A stretch of 40,710 nucleotides of DNA from Bacteroidaceae bacterium (GCA_017617235.1 JAFZWQ010000015.1:1-40710), one strand, 5' to 3'; shown: positions 1 through 8,499, numbered from the stretch's first letter. The notes: generated by a model not told the origin, from the sequence alone. Numbers and translations are program-made.

Positions 1-1
1 C

Positions 2-262
2 ACGCTGAAGAATGCTGGTAACACGGGCGCATCCTCTTACCTGGGAACTCAGACGAACGGTGTGGACAAGGCCGTGATTGCCAACCAGTCTGCAAGCGTC
101 GAGAGATCTCATTGGACGATTGCCAAGTATGTTGACACTGCCATCAGCCGCATTGCCGATGAGAACGAGGGCGTAGTTGTCTACGACCTGAACGGCCGCC
201 GCGTAAGCCGCAATGCCAAGGGTGTCCTCATCATCAACGGCAAGAAGGTTATGCGTAAGTAA
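2..262 (+). CDS. C-terminal end of a secreted protein with a sorting-like tail (partial)
   Basis: The reading frame is open from the window edge to TAA, so only the last 86 residues are seen and the start lies outside. The tail reads VVVYDLNGRRVSRNAKG followed by VLIINGKKVMRK. That is the pattern of the C-terminal sorting-like domain found on many exported Prevotella and Bacteroides proteins (type IX secretion-like tails), also present here at 17397 and 29793. The part before it contains HWTIAKY, which resembles the end of a beta-trefoil or carbohydrate-binding domain, but that is too little to name. The protein is probably exported. Its enzymatic function, if any, cannot be told from this piece. 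Confidence 0.75.
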   Translation, partial: TLKNAGNTGASSYLGTQTNGVDKAVIANQSASVERSHWTIAKYVDTAISRIADENEGVVVYDLNGRRVSRNAKGVLIINGKKVMRK

Positions 263-280
263 GGACCCTCTTCCCCAAGT

Positions 281-301
281 CCCTCCCCCGAATCGGGAGG
301 G
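281..301. repeat. CCCTCCC/GGGAGGG hairpin, copy 1
   Basis: CCCTCCC (281-287) pairs with GGGAGGG (295-301). The flank GACCCTCTTCCCCAAGT before it and CTTGAAT after it resemble the second copy at 13746-13787, where GACCCTATTCCTAG precedes the same stem. It lies just after a stop codon. It looks like a small dispersed hairpin element rather than a terminator, since no T-run follows. Confidence 0.6.
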
Positions 302-323
302 GCTTGAATAGGGAAAATTGATA

Positions 324-359
324 AACAAGGGGCTGTGGCAATCGCCACGGCCCCTTGTT
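324..359 (+). terminator. Strong intrinsic terminator
   Basis: A 16-bp stem (324-339 with 344-359, one G-U pair) with a 4-base loop, followed by CTTTATGTTGT. It ends the transcript of the secreted protein at 2-262. Confidence 0.85.
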
Positions 360-534
360 CTTTATGTTGTGTAATCCGTTACTTGGTGTTGCTATGCTGG
401 ATGCAACGAATCGTTTCCTTCACAGCGATGTGTCGTTCCATAAATAGGACCACGGTCTTAATTCATATGATATGTATTGTAAGTAAATAAACATTATATT
501 GCTGAAACTGATATAAGCAGATGTAAAGCGTGAT

Positions 535-612
535 AAAACCTTTGGTGAGAAGCCTATACCAAAAGAAAAAGCCTGCGGTTTGCAGGCTTTTGCGCTTCAG
601 GATGGGCTTGAA
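535..612 (-). repeat. Partial duplicate of the tRNA-Asn 3' end plus terminator
   Basis: Two blocks match the region around tRNA-Asn. AAAACCTTTGGTGAGA at 535-550 recurs at 685-700, and a 24-base block at 589-612 recurs at 742-765. The second block is the last 20 bases of tRNA-Asn (minus strand) and its 3' flank. The segment between them differs in sequence but keeps a terminator hairpin. Beyond 612 the tRNA similarity stops, so this is a tRNA fragment and not a gene. It could be the scar of an element that integrated at the tRNA 3' end, or the remains of a tandem tRNA duplication. Confidence 0.7.
567..591 (-). terminator. Terminator in the duplicated block
   Basis: AAAAGCCTGC (567-576) pairs with GCAGGCTTTT (582-591) around a 5-base loop. 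On the minus strand it is followed by TTCTTTTGG, which fits an intrinsic terminator. Confidence 0.7.
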
Positions 613-684
613 ATTTGTCGGAATCGACTCTTCGACCGAACGTTTACGGTCAGCATAGCTGGTGTAAATGAATAAGTGAGGGAG

Positions 685-765
685 AAAACCTTTGGTGAGA
701 GCGCCCTGTGAAATACAAAAATCCCAGCCTTTCGACTGGGATTTGCGCTTCAGGATGGGCTTGAA
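685..765 (-). repeat. Second copy of the tRNA-Asn 3' end/terminator repeat
   Basis: The intact counterpart of 535-612, offset by 150-153 bases. It contains AAAACCTTTGGTGAGA, the terminator hairpin at 719-744, and the 3' part of tRNA-Asn. Confidence 0.7.
719..744 (-). terminator. Terminator of tRNA-Asn
   Basis: AAATCCCAG (719-727) pairs with CTGGGATTT (736-744). It lies directly after the tRNA 3' end on the minus strand and runs into TTTGTATTT. Confidence 0.85.
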
Positions 766-819
766 CCAACGACCCCCTGATTAACAGTCAGGTGCTCTAA
801 CCAACTGAGCTACTGAAGC
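746..819 (-). tRNA. tRNA-Asn (GUU)
   Basis: A 74-nt cloverleaf on the minus strand. The acceptor stem is GCTTCAG/CTGAAGC. The D arm is GCTC...GAGC, and the anticodon arm is CCTGA-CTGTTAA-TCAGG with anticodon GTT. The T loop is TTCAAGC. The discriminator base is G, as expected for asparagine. CCA is not encoded. The T stem has one T-T mismatch. A Bacteroidetes -7 box sits 22 bases upstream and an intrinsic terminator follows at once. Confidence 0.96.
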
Positions 820-841
820 AGGTTCTTTGCGAATGCGAGTG

Positions 842-849
842 CAAAGGTA
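842..849 (-). promoter_or_regulatory. Promoter -7 box of tRNA-Asn
   Basis: On the minus strand this reads TACCTTTG, an exact match to the Bacteroidetes -7 consensus TAnnTTTG, 22 bases before the tRNA. I see no clear TTTG at the usual -33 distance. Confidence 0.7.
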
Positions 850-861
850 CAACAAAAAATT

Positions 862-889
862 AAAAGTGAAAAATGAAAAGTGAAAAATT
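862..889. repeat. Period-7 junction repeat (4 units)
   Basis: Units AAAAGTG, AAAAATG, AAAAGTG, AAAAATT lie end to end between the tRNA promoter and the kinase gene. This is one of a set of heptamer repeats at gene junctions in this window. Confidence 0.7.
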
Positions 890-894
890 TTCAT

Positions 895-902
895 TAACTT
901 TG
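895..902 (+). promoter_or_regulatory. Probable -7 box of the PfkB-family gene
   Basis: TAACTTTG matches TAnnTTTG, 18 bases before the start codon. No TTTG is seen at the -33 distance, because that region is occupied by the heptamer repeat, so strength is uncertain. Confidence 0.5.
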
Positions 903-920
903 TAAAAAAATTAGAGAAAG

Positions 921-1904
921 ATGAAAATTATAGGCATTGGAAACGCCTTGGTGGACGTATTGGTACGTCTCGACGACGAGCATGTGCTAACCCAGTTGGG
1001 ACTGCCCAAAGGGGGGATGACCCTTATTGATGATGAACAGCAATGTGCGTTAGCCAAGCGCATCGCGGACTTGCAGCCAGCAAGGGCTACGGGTGGCAGT
1101 GCGGGTAATGCTATGCTGGCATTGGCAAATATGGGTGCAGAACCAGGTTTCATAGGTTGTGTCGGTGACGATGAAGTGGGACAATTCTTCCGCGATAATT
1201 GTAAGGAACATGGTATCGAGGCACGTTTGTTTACCATTAATGGATATAGTGGCGTGGCTAATACATTTATTACGCCAGACGCAGAACGTACCTTTGCTAC
1301 CTATTTGGGTGTGGCAGGAAAACTGTCGGCTGCAGACATTACGCCTGAACTGTTCCAGGATTATCAGTTGCTTCACATCGAAGGGTATTTGGTGCAAAAT
1401 CACCAGCTCATAGAAACCATTTGTCGTTCGGCTAAAGAAATCGGATTAAAGACAAGCATTGATTTAGCCAGCTATAATGTGGTGACAGAGAACCGTGAGA
1501 TGCTTCGCAATTTAGTGGCAAAATATATAGACATTGTATTTGCAAACGAGGAGGAGAGCGCAGCTTTTACTGAAAGGAAAGTTCCCGAGGATGCTTTGCA
1601 AGATATTGGTTCAATGGCCGAAGTGGCTGTGGTGAAACTGGGAAAACGTGGGGCTATAGCCATGAGTAACGGACAGAAAGTGCAGGTTGCAGGTCGCTGC
1701 CTGCCTGTGGTGGATACTACGGCTGCTGGTGACTTTTTTGCCGGTGGTTTCTTGTATGCTTATACCCGTGGAGCAACCTTGGAGCGTTGTCTGAAGATGG
1801 GTTCGTTATTGGCAAGCAACATTATTCAGGTCGTTGGCACGCGACTGCCCGAAACCACATGGGAGGAGATTCGTCGCGAAGCAGCTAAAATAATTCTTGA
1901 ATAA
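921..1904 (+). CDS. PfkB-family carbohydrate/nucleoside kinase (adenosine kinase-like)
   Basis: A 327-residue ribokinase-fold kinase of normal length for the family. Such enzymes use ATP to phosphorylate the hydroxymethyl group of a sugar or nucleoside in the cytoplasm. Visible motifs are MKIIGIGNALVDV at the start, GGSAGN at 58-63 (substrate-side glycine motif) and DTTAAGDFFAGG at 265-276. The last is the second PfkB signature; its D271 is expected to be the catalytic base. The exact substrate cannot be read from the sequence. The N-terminal pattern is closest to the adenosine kinase/sugar kinase branch common in Bacteroidetes. The ATG at 921 is the first in frame after the promoter-like TAACTTTG. 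The S41 protease gene follows 39 bases later on the same strand, so the two may share a transcript. Confidence 0.9.
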   Translation: MKIIGIGNALVDVLVRLDDEHVLTQLGLPKGGMTLIDDEQQCALAKRIADLQPARATGGSAGNAMLALANMGAEPGFIGCVGDDEVGQFFRDNCKEHGIEARLFTINGYSGVANTFITPDAERTFATYLGVAGKLSAADITPELFQDYQLLHIEGYLVQNHQLIETICRSAKEIGLKTSIDLASYNVVTENREMLRNLVAKYIDIVFANEEESAAFTERKVPEDALQDIGSMAEVAVVKLGKRGAIAMSNGQKVQVAGRCLPVVDTTAAGDFFAGGFLYAYTRGATLERCLKMGSLLASNIIQVVGTRLPETTWEEIRREAAKIILE

Positions 1905-1922
1905 ATCAAGCGGCATAGTCGA

Positions 1923-1950
1923 TTAAAAAGTGAAGAATTAAAAATGAAAA
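1923..1950. repeat. Period-7 junction repeat carrying a start codon
   Basis: Units TTAAAAA, GTGAAGA, ATTAAAA, ATGAAAA run end to end. The last unit supplies the ATG of the S41 protease gene at 1944. Confidence 0.7.
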
Positions 1951-3623
1951 GGCTATATCTTATATTAATATTGTTGATTGGCGCAGCCCAATTTTCAATT
2001 TTCAATTTTGAATTTTCAATTGGCCATGCCCAGGCGCAGTCGAAGGAGAGTCACAATGCAACCATTGCGCGGCATTTGGAACTCTTCGATGATATTTATC
2101 GTCAGTTAGATGCCTACTATGTAGATACCCTCTCTGCCGATACTACCATCGGATGGGCTATAAAGTCTATGTTAAGTCATGTAGACCCTTTTACGCAGTA
2201 CTATCCGGAGGATAACGATGAGTTGCGACAAATGGCTACTGGAAAATATGCGGGTGTGGGCAGCATCATCCGTTACAATCGGAAGGAACAGCGGGCGATG
2301 TTCATAGAACCCTATGAGGGGACACCCAGTCAACGGGCTGGAATTCGGGCCGGCGATGTTATTTTGAGTATCGATGGTGTGGATGTTTTAAAGAAGATGA
2401 CTGATGAGGTGAGCAATATGTTGCGGGGAGAAGGAGGTACGGGCCTAGAAGTTCAGGTGAAACGCCCGAATGTGGAAAAGCCTCTGATATTCCAACTGAA
2501 ACGAGAAACTATTCAGTTGCCTACGGTTCCGTATTATGGTGTGGATAAAGATGGAACAGGGTATATGTATTTGTCAAACTTCACTGCGGGAGCGACCTCG
2601 GAGGTGCGCCATGCCCTGATGGAAATGAAGGAACGGGGTATGAGGCGTTTGGTTTTGGATTTGCGCGATAATCCAGGTGGAGCGATAGACGAAGCCGTAA
2701 GTATGGTTAACCTCTTCGTTGGCAAAGGTGAGAAGGTTGTTTATACGAAGGGCAAGATGCCTTCATCGAATCGTGATTATTATACAACCGTGGATCCATT
2801 GGATACGGAAACTCCCATTGTGGTGCTGGTCAATGGAAGTACAGCATCGGCTGCCGAAATTCTGAGCGGATCGCTTCAGGATATGGATAGGGCTGTGGTT
2901 ATGGGTTCGCGTACTTATGGTAAGGGCTTGGTGCAGGCTATTCACGATGTTAGTGACCGTGGCAACCTGAAGATAACCATATCGCGTTATTACATTCCCA
3001 GTGGACGTTGCATACAGGCATACGATTATAGGCATTTGACAGAGGATGGTCGAGTGGGAACTGTGCCCGATTCGCTGACAAATGTTTTCCATACACGCGG
3101 AGGACGTGAGGTAAGGGACGGTGGCGGCATCAAACCTGACGTGGAGGCACGCCCCGACAGTATGGCTTCATTGGTGTACGATGTGGCACAGAGCGATGAA
3201 GTCGTGATTTATGCAGCGCTGTATTCGCAACAGCACCCCACCATCGCCAAGGCTGGAGAATATTCCATGTCTGACGAGGAGTATAATGCTTTTGCCGACT
3301 GGATGGTAAAAAGCGGCTTCGAGAGTCACCGTAGGACCGACGATGTGTTGAAACTATTGCGAGAGGCTGCAAGACTGGAGGGATGCTATGACCGTGCCAA
3401 AGAAGAGATAGACCAACTGGAGGTCTGCCTAAAGACTGACCTAAAGGCAGAACTGTTGCGGTTGCGCGATGACATCCGTCCGTATTTGGAGGATGAGATT
3501 GTTTGCTGTTATTATTATCAGCGCGGACGGGCCGAGCATCTGCTTCGTAGCGACAAGGTATACGAAAAGGCTGTCGAGTTGCTGAATAGTACAGAAGAAT
3601 ACAACAAAATACTTGGAAAATGA
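1944..3623 (+). CDS. S41-family C-terminal processing peptidase (CtpA/Prc type)
   Basis: A 559-residue exported serine protease. Family members cut periplasmic proteins from their C termini. An N-terminal signal segment (about 1-31, ending HAQAQ) is followed by a PDZ domain (about 95-180, with AGIRAGDVILSIDG). The catalytic domain holds the Ser-Lys dyad: S302 in STASAAEI and K327 in TYGKGLVQ. Their spacing of 25 residues matches that in Prc. The last 150 residues are a charged helical tail. Residues 16-26 of the signal region (QFSIFNFEFSI) are encoded by four tandem heptamers, so a repeat has entered the signal peptide. The start codon lies in another heptamer repeat. The stop overlaps the next small gene (ATGA). 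Confidence 0.92.
   Translation: MKRLYLILILLIGAAQFSIFNFEFSIGHAQAQSKESHNATIARHLELFDDIYRQLDAYYVDTLSADTTIGWAIKSMLSHVDPFTQYYPEDNDELRQMATGKYAGVGSIIRYNRKEQRAMFIEPYEGTPSQRAGIRAGDVILSIDGVDVLKKMTDEVSNMLRGEGGTGLEVQVKRPNVEKPLIFQLKRETIQLPTVPYYGVDKDGTGYMYLSNFTAGATSEVRHALMEMKERGMRRLVLDLRDNPGGAIDEAVSMVNLFVGKGEKVVYTKGKMPSSNRDYYTTVDPLDTETPIVVLVNGSTASAAEILSGSLQDMDRAVVMGSRTYGKGLVQAIHDVSDRGNLKITISRYYIPSGRCIQAYDYRHLTEDGRVGTVPDSLTNVFHTRGGREVRDGGGIKPDVEARPDSMASLVYDVAQSDEVVIYAALYSQQHPTIAKAGEYSMSDEEYNAFADWMVKSGFESHRRTDDVLKLLREAARLEGCYDRAKEEIDQLEVCLKTDLKAELLRLRDDIRPYLEDEIVCCYYYQRGRAEHLLRSDKVYEKAVELLNSTEEYNKILGK
1992..2019. repeat. Four tandem heptamers inside the S41 signal peptide
   Basis: TTTTCAA, TTTTCAA, TTTTGAA, TTTTCAA run end to end at 1992-2019. 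They are translated as the hydrophobic FSIFNFEFSI stretch of the exported protease. This kind of repeat is otherwise seen between genes. Confidence 0.85.
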
Positions 3624-3742
3624 GACGACGCAGAAACATACGCACAGCGAACCGCGGTTTCCTTATGGGGATTGCCACCTTGGCCATCATGGTAATGCTC
3701 ATGGTGGGATTATTCCTTTATTGGGCATTGCCTGCAAAGTAA
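3620..3742 (+). CDS. Small single-span membrane protein (40 aa)
   Basis: The ATG overlaps the TGA of the S41 protease gene (ATGA at 3620-3623), the arrangement of a translationally coupled partner. The peptide starts MRRRRNIRTANRGF and continues as one hydrophobic stretch of about 24 residues (about 15-38) before ending PAK. The arginine-rich start predicts an N-in, C-out topology. I do not recognise a family. Being coupled to an exported protease suggests a membrane anchor or adaptor for it, but that is inference. The gene is too short for most gene callers. The coupling and the clean charge/hydrophobic pattern are the evidence that it is real. Confidence 0.6.
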   Translation: MRRRRNIRTANRGFLMGIATLAIMVMLMVGLFLYWALPAK

Positions 3743-3789
3743 CTTTTTTCTTCGTGTTTTTGACCTTCGGTCGAAAATATCCAAATAAA

Positions 3790-3821
3790 TTTGGTATTTT
3801 GCTCACTTATTCGTACCTTTG
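3790..3821 (+). promoter_or_regulatory. Promoter of the rimP-nusA-infB-suf operon
   Basis: TTTG (3790-3793), then exactly 20 bases, then TACCTTTG (3814-3821): a perfect Bacteroidetes housekeeping promoter. Transcription should start near 3828, about 55 bases before rimP. Confidence 0.85.
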
Positions 3822-3882
3822 CAGCGTTGAAAGTGAGGAGCCCGATGGAGTTCCTCACTTCTCGTTAATAAAACTGATGCAA

Positions 3883-4350
3883 ATGATTGACAAGAATCTT
3901 GTAGAGAGTGTAGTAAATGAGTGGCTGACAGGTAAGGACTACTTTCTGGTAGATGTAACCATATCGGCCGATGACTGCATCGTCGTAACTATCGACCATG
4001 CCGAAGGCGTCTGGATTGAGGACTGTGCAGAGCTGAGTCGTTTCATTGAGTCACGTCTGGACCGTGATGCAGAGGATTACGAACTGGAAGTAGGCAGTGC
4101 CGGACTTGGACAACCCTTCCGCGTACGTCGGCAGTATGAAATCCATGTGGGCAGACCCGTGGAAACCCAAACAAAGGATGGACATAAATATCAAGGCACG
4201 TTGAAAGAAGTCTCAGACGATGGTTTTACCATTGAGGTAGAAACCAAGGTGAAGCCCGAGGGTGCCAAGCGTCCACATAAGGAACTTGTCGGTATGCACT
4301 TCACTTTCGACGAGGTGGCTTACACAAAGTATTTGATAAAGGTAAAATAA
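3883..4350 (+). CDS. rimP: Ribosome maturation factor RimP
   Basis: A 155-residue protein of normal RimP length, needed for maturation of the 30S subunit. The N-terminal domain has the conserved acidic/hydrophobic pattern and the motif YELEVGSAGLGQPF, the counterpart of the family's YxLEVSSPGLxRPL. The C-terminal SH3-like part contains YQGTLKEVSDDGFTIEV. The chosen start gives MIDKNLVESVV. An ATG two codons upstream (3877) is equally possible. The frame stays open upstream to 3613, but that extension crosses the promoter at 3790-3821 and is not expected to be translated. nusA follows after 18 bases, the usual bacterial rimP-nusA-infB order. Confidence 0.93.
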   Translation: MIDKNLVESVVNEWLTGKDYFLVDVTISADDCIVVTIDHAEGVWIEDCAELSRFIESRLDRDAEDYELEVGSAGLGQPFRVRRQYEIHVGRPVETQTKDGHKYQGTLKEVSDDGFTIEVETKVKPEGAKRPHKELVGMHFTFDEVAYTKYLIKVK

Positions 4351-4368
4351 AATCATAAAATAAATATA

Positions 4369-5643
4369 ATGGCAACAAAAACAAAAGCACCGGAGGGCGT
4401 AAACCTGATTGAGTCCTTCGCAGAATTCAAGGAAATGAAGAATATCGACCGCGCCACCTTGGTGAGCGTGCTCGAGGAGTGTTTCCGTAGTGTCATAGCC
4501 AAAACCTATGGTTCGGATGACAACTACGACGTGATTGTAAACCCAGACAAAGGTGATTTCGAAATCTATCACAACCGCACCGTGGTAGAAGATGGACAGG
4601 TAACCGACCCACAGCGCGAAATCAGTCTGAGCGATGCTCGCCAGATTGAGGACGACTATGAGGTAGGTGAAGAAGTGAGTCAACAGGTGGACTTCAGTTC
4701 GTTTGGCCGTCGCAGCATCCTGACTCTGCGTCAGACCTTGGCTAGCCGTATTCTGGAACTGGAGCATGATACCTTGTACAACCAGTATAAGGATCGTGTA
4801 GGTGAAATTGTCAGTGGTGAAGTTTACCAGGTATGGAAACGTGAATTGCTGCTGCTCGACGACGAGGGTAATGAACTGTTGTTACCTAAGCAGGAGCAGA
4901 TACCCGGCGATTTCTTCCGTAAAGGCGAGACAGTGCGTGCCTGCATTTTACGTGTAGACAATGCCAACGGCAATCCCAAGATTATTCTAAGCCGTACATG
5001 CTCTGATTTCCTGAAGCGTCTGATGGAGGCTGAGGTGCCTGAGATTAACGACGGACTTATCACTATTCATCGTGTTGCCCGTATTCCTGGTGAGCGTGCC
5101 AAGGTGGCTGTGGAGAGTTACGATGAACGCATCGATCCTGTGGGTGCCTGCGTAGGTGTGAAGGGAAGTCGTGTCCATGGTATCGTACGCGAGTTGCGTG
5201 GCGAGAACATTGACGTATTGAATTATACTTCCAATCCACAGTTGTTTATCGTGCGTGCTCTGAGTCCTGCCAATGTTAATCGTGTTGAATTGGATGAGGA
5301 AGGCCGCAAGGCAGAAGTATTCTTGGATCCCGATCAGGTAAGTCTTGCTATTGGTAAGGGTGGTGCCAACATTAAACTGGCATCGATGCTTACTGGTTAC
5401 ACAATCGATGTATTCCGCGAACTGAACGAGGAAGAGGAAGAGGACGTTGCTCTGGACGAATTCAGCGACGAAATTGAACCTTGGGTTATCGAGGAGTTGA
5501 AGAAGATAGGTTTGACAACGGCTCAGCAGGTATTGAATGCTCCCAGAGAAATGATTATCAAGGAAGCCGACCTCGAGGAGGAGACGGTGGACGAGACCTT
5601 GCGCATCCTCGCTGCCGAGTTCGAAGACGAAGAACAAGAGTGA
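4369..5643 (+). CDS. nusA: Transcription termination/antitermination factor NusA
   Basis: A 424-residue RNA polymerase-binding factor that controls pausing, termination and antitermination. The order is: N-terminal polymerase-binding domain (about 1-125), S1 domain (about 135-200, around VGEIVSGEVYQVWKRE), then two KH domains. The first KH domain contains DPVGACVGVKGSRV and the second LAIGKGGANIKLA. A short acidic C-terminal part with a helix-hairpin-like segment (IEELKKIGLTTAQQVL) follows. The stop codon at 5641-5643 lies inside a heptamer repeat. It sits between rimP and infB in the expected order. Confidence 0.96.
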   Translation: MATKTKAPEGVNLIESFAEFKEMKNIDRATLVSVLEECFRSVIAKTYGSDDNYDVIVNPDKGDFEIYHNRTVVEDGQVTDPQREISLSDARQIEDDYEVGEEVSQQVDFSSFGRRSILTLRQTLASRILELEHDTLYNQYKDRVGEIVSGEVYQVWKRELLLLDDEGNELLLPKQEQIPGDFFRKGETVRACILRVDNANGNPKIILSRTCSDFLKRLMEAEVPEINDGLITIHRVARIPGERAKVAVESYDERIDPVGACVGVKGSRVHGIVRELRGENIDVLNYTSNPQLFIVRALSPANVNRVELDEEGRKAEVFLDPDQVSLAIGKGGANIKLASMLTGYTIDVFRELNEEEEEDVALDEFSDEIEPWVIEELKKIGLTTAQQVLNAPREMIIKEADLEEETVDETLRILAAEFEDEEQE

Positions 5644-5660
5644 AAAGTGAAAAATTGATA
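5640..5660. repeat. Period-7 junction repeat carrying the nusA stop
   Basis: Units GTGAAAA, GTGAAAA, ATTGATA. The TGA stop of nusA is in the first unit. Confidence 0.7.
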
Positions 5661-5683
5661 GGTTTTCGCTGATGTACAAGACA

Positions 5684-5709
5684 TTCAATTTTTAACTTTT
5701 AATTTTAAG
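5684..5709. repeat. Period-7 junction repeat before infB
   Basis: Units TTCAATT, TTTAACT, TTTAATT followed by TTAAG, ending four bases before the infB start. Together with 5640-5660, roughly complementary A-rich and T-rich repeats fill most of the nusA-infB spacer. Confidence 0.65.
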
Positions 5710-5712
5710 AAG

Positions 5713-8499
5713 ATGAGTATAAGACTAAATAAAGCTACCAAAGAATGTAATGTAGGCTTGCAGACTGCTGTTGAGTTCCTGCAAAAAAAGGGTTTCTCCG
5801 ATGTGGAAGCAAATCCGAATAGCCGCATTACAGACGAGCAATACAATTTATTGCTCGAAGAGTTTAGTCCCGACAAGGGTTTGCGTAAGGAAGCAACGGA
5901 ACTCATTCAACAGCGCCAAAGCAGTAAGGAGCAAGCCAAGGAACGCCGCCGCGAAGAAGTCCTCATGGAAACAGCCGTGGAGAAGGTGAGCGGTCCGAAG
6001 GTTGTGGGTAAGATTGAATTGAACAAACCGAAACCAACTCCACAGACCAAGGTCGAGGAAAAAACTGTTGTGGCAGAACCAACTCTCGTTGTTCCAGAAA
6101 CCAAGGTTGAGGAAACTCCTGTCATCGAAGAAGAAAAATCTGTCGTGACGGAAAAAGAACAGACTGAAACTTCTGAATCAGAAGAAACAGTAGAAGAGAA
6201 GACTGCTCCTAAGAAAAAGGAGAAGGCTGCTATTGGCGATGTTTCGGAAGATGGTGTTTTCCGTCTAAAACAGGATACTGTTGCTGCGCCTGGAATTACG
6301 GTTCTTGGGCATGTTGACCTGTCTTCTATGAATCAAAGCACGCGTCCGAAAAAGAAATCGAAAGAGGAAAAACGTAAGGAACGCGAGGAAAAGCAGGGTG
6401 ACCGCAAAAAACGTGCCCGTATCGGTCAACAGCGTGTCGACGTTAACGCTGTGGCCAATCAACAGCAGGTGCAAAATAACGCCAATAACCAAAATCGTAA
6501 TAAGCAGCAAAACAACCAGCAACAGCAGCAGGCTCAGGGTGGTAAGAAGAAAAAGAAGAACCAGCCAAAGCAAACTGTACTTCAGCCCGAAGTAAGTGAG
6601 GAGGAGGTGGCTAAGCAGGTACGCGAAACATTGGCTCGCCTGACCAGTAAGGATAATAAGCTGGGCAAGGGTGCCAAGTATCGTCGTGAGAAGCGCGATG
6701 CCATCCGTCAGGGTATGGAGGAGGAACTGGAGCAGCAGGCTGCAGAAAGCAAGGTGCTGAAGCTGACGGAATTCGTTACGGCCAATGAGTTGGCAACGAT
6801 GATGAATGTTCCTGTCACCCAGATTATCGGTACTTGCATGAGCATTGGTATCATGGTCAGCATAAACCAGCGTATGGATGCCGAGACCATTAATCTCATT
6901 GCTGAAGAGTACGGTTTTAAGACAGAATATGTCAGTGCCGAAGTTAGTGAGGCTGTTGTCGAAGAAGAAGATAGCGAGGAGGATTTGCAGCCACGTGCTC
7001 CAATTGTTACGGTGATGGGTCATGTTGACCATGGTAAGACATCGTTGCTCGACTATATTCGTCAGACCAACGTTATTGCTGGTGAAGCGGGTGGTATTAC
7101 CCAGCACATTGGTGCCTATAACGTGACACTTGAAGACGGACGACATGTTACTTTCCTGGACACTCCTGGTCACGAGGCCTTTACTGCCATGCGTGCCCGT
7201 GGTGCTCAGGTAACGGATATTGCCATTATCATTGTGGCTGCCGATGACGACATCATGCCGCAGACCAAGGAGGCCATCAATCATGCTATGGCCGCCAATG
7301 TTCCTATTGTATTTGCCATCAACAAGATAGATAAGCCTGCAGCCAATCCCGAGAAGATTAAGGAAGGTCTGGCCAATATGAATTTCCTGGTCGAGGATTG
7401 GGGTGGTAAGTACCAAAGCCAGGACATCAGTGCCAAGAAGGGTATTGGTGTAAAGGAACTTTTGGAGAAGGTGCTACTTGAGGCTGAGATGCTCGACCTC
7501 AAAGCCAACCCCAACCGTAAGGGTACGGGTACGGTCATTGAATCATCGCTCGACAAGGGCCGTGGTTACGTGGCTACGGTATTGTGCAGTAATGGTACCC
7601 TCCGTGTGGGCGATGTTATGCTGGCTGGAACGAATTATGGTCGTGTAAAAGCTATGTTCAACGAGCGTGGTCAGCGCGTCAAGGAAATTGGTCCTTCACA
7701 GGCTGCTACCATACTGGGCTTGAATGGTGCACCAACGGCCGGTGATGCGTTCCATGTCATGGAGAGCGACCAGGAAGCTCGTGATATTGCCAACAAGCGT
7801 GAACAACTGGCTCGTGAACAGGGTCTGCGTACCATGAAGCGTGTTGACTTGAATGAAATTGGACGTCGTATTGCTTTGGGTAACTTCAAGGAATTGAATA
7901 TTATCGTTAAGGGTGATGTGGATGGTTCTATCGAAGCTTTGAGTGATTCGTTGCTGAAACTTTCTACAGAAAAAATTCAGGTTAATGTAATTCAGAAGAG
8001 TGTGGGTCAGATCAGCGAGAACGATGTGAATCTGGCTGCTGCTTCGGACGCTATCATCGTGGCCTTCCAGGTTCGTCCTTCAGCCGCTGCTCGTCGCTTG
8101 GCAGAGCAGGAGGGTGTGGACATTCGCACCTATAGTGTCATTTACGATGCTATTGAGGAAATTCGCGATGCCATGGAGGGTATGCTTTCGCCCGAAATCA
8201 AGGAGGAAGTCACTGCCCAGGTGGAGGTGCGTCAGGTCTACCATATTTCGAAGGTGGGTACCGTTGCTGGAGCCTATGTTATCGAAGGTAAGGTCAGTCG
8301 TACAAACAAAGCCCGTGTCATTCGCGATGGTATCGTTGTCCACACTGGCGAAATCAATGCCCTGAAGCGTTTCAAGGACGATGTGAAGGAGGTTACTACC
8401 AACTTCGAGTGCGGTATCTCGCTGGTCAACTACAATGATTTGCGTGAAGGCGATATTCTCGAGACCTTCCAGGAAATTGAGATTAAAGCAAAATTGTGA
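5713..8499 (+). CDS. infB: Translation initiation factor IF-2
   Basis: A 928-residue GTPase that places initiator tRNA on the 30S subunit and promotes subunit joining. The N-terminal IF2N helix region is followed by a long charged, low-complexity linker (about 80-310) rich in Glu, Lys, Gln and Asn. A second IF2N-like segment follows (about 345-400). The G domain shows GHVDHGKT (436-443), [18 protein letters not shown] (483-490) and NKID (537-540). Domains II to IV complete the protein to the C terminus (IEIKAKL). The stop overlaps the cvpA start (GTGA at 8496-8499), suggesting translational coupling. Confidence 0.97.
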   Translation: MSIRLNKATKECNVGLQTAVEFLQKKGFSDVEANPNSRITDEQYNLLLEEFSPDKGLRKEATELIQQRQSSKEQAKERRREEVLMETAVEKVSGPKVVGKIELNKPKPTPQTKVEEKTVVAEPTLVVPETKVEETPVIEEEKSVVTEKEQTETSESEETVEEKTAPKKKEKAAIGDVSEDGVFRLKQDTVAAPGITVLGHVDLSSMNQSTRPKKKSKEEKRKEREEKQGDRKKRARIGQQRVDVNAVANQQQVQNNANNQNRNKQQNNQQQQQAQGGKKKKKNQPKQTVLQPEVSEEEVAKQVRETLARLTSKDNKLGKGAKYRREKRDAIRQGMEEELEQQAAESKVLKLTEFVTANELATMMNVPVTQIIGTCMSIGIMVSINQRMDAETINLIAEEYGFKTEYVSAEVSEAVVEEEDSEEDLQPRAPIVTVMGHVDHGKTSLLDYIRQTNVIAGEAGGITQHIGAYNVTLEDGRHVTFLDTPGHEAFTAMRARGAQVTDIAIIIVAADDDIMPQTKEAINHAMAANVPIVFAINKIDKPAANPEKIKEGLANMNFLVEDWGGKYQSQDISAKKGIGVKELLEKVLLEAEMLDLKANPNRKGTGTVIESSLDKGRGYVATVLCSNGTLRVGDVMLAGTNYGRVKAMFNERGQRVKEIGPSQAATILGLNGAPTAGDAFHVMESDQEARDIANKREQLAREQGLRTMKRVDLNEIGRRIALGNFKELNIIVKGDVDGSIEALSDSLLKLSTEKIQVNVIQKSVGQISENDVNLAAASDAIIVAFQVRPSAAARRLAEQEGVDIRTYSVIYDAIEEIRDAMEGMLSPEIKEEVTAQVEVRQVYHISKVGTVAGAYVIEGKVSRTNKARVIRDGIVVHTGEINALKRFKDDVKEVTTNFECGISLVNYNDLREGDILETFQEIEIKAKL

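Larger units (their letters stand above)
263..745. other. Gene-poor spacer between the secreted protein and tRNA-Asn
   Basis: About 480 bases without a convincing protein gene. It holds a GC-rich hairpin (281-301), a strong terminator (324-359), about 170 AT-rich bases in which I see nothing, and then a partial duplicate of the 3' end of tRNA-Asn with its own terminator (535-612). A minus-strand reading frame crosses 540-670 but lacks a good start and any recognisable domain. Confidence 0.6.

Noticed and set aside
540-670. Minus-strand protein frame across the tRNA fragment
   Set aside because: Open by chance through terminator and tRNA-derived sequence, without a convincing start or domain.
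3613-3882. N-terminal extension of rimP
   Set aside because: It would cross a perfect promoter and the small membrane protein gene; RimP length is normal from 3883.
6265-7416. 383-residue minus-strand reading frame opposite infB
   Set aside because: Antisense of a highly conserved gene; leucine-rich low-complexity product that mirrors the infB linker.
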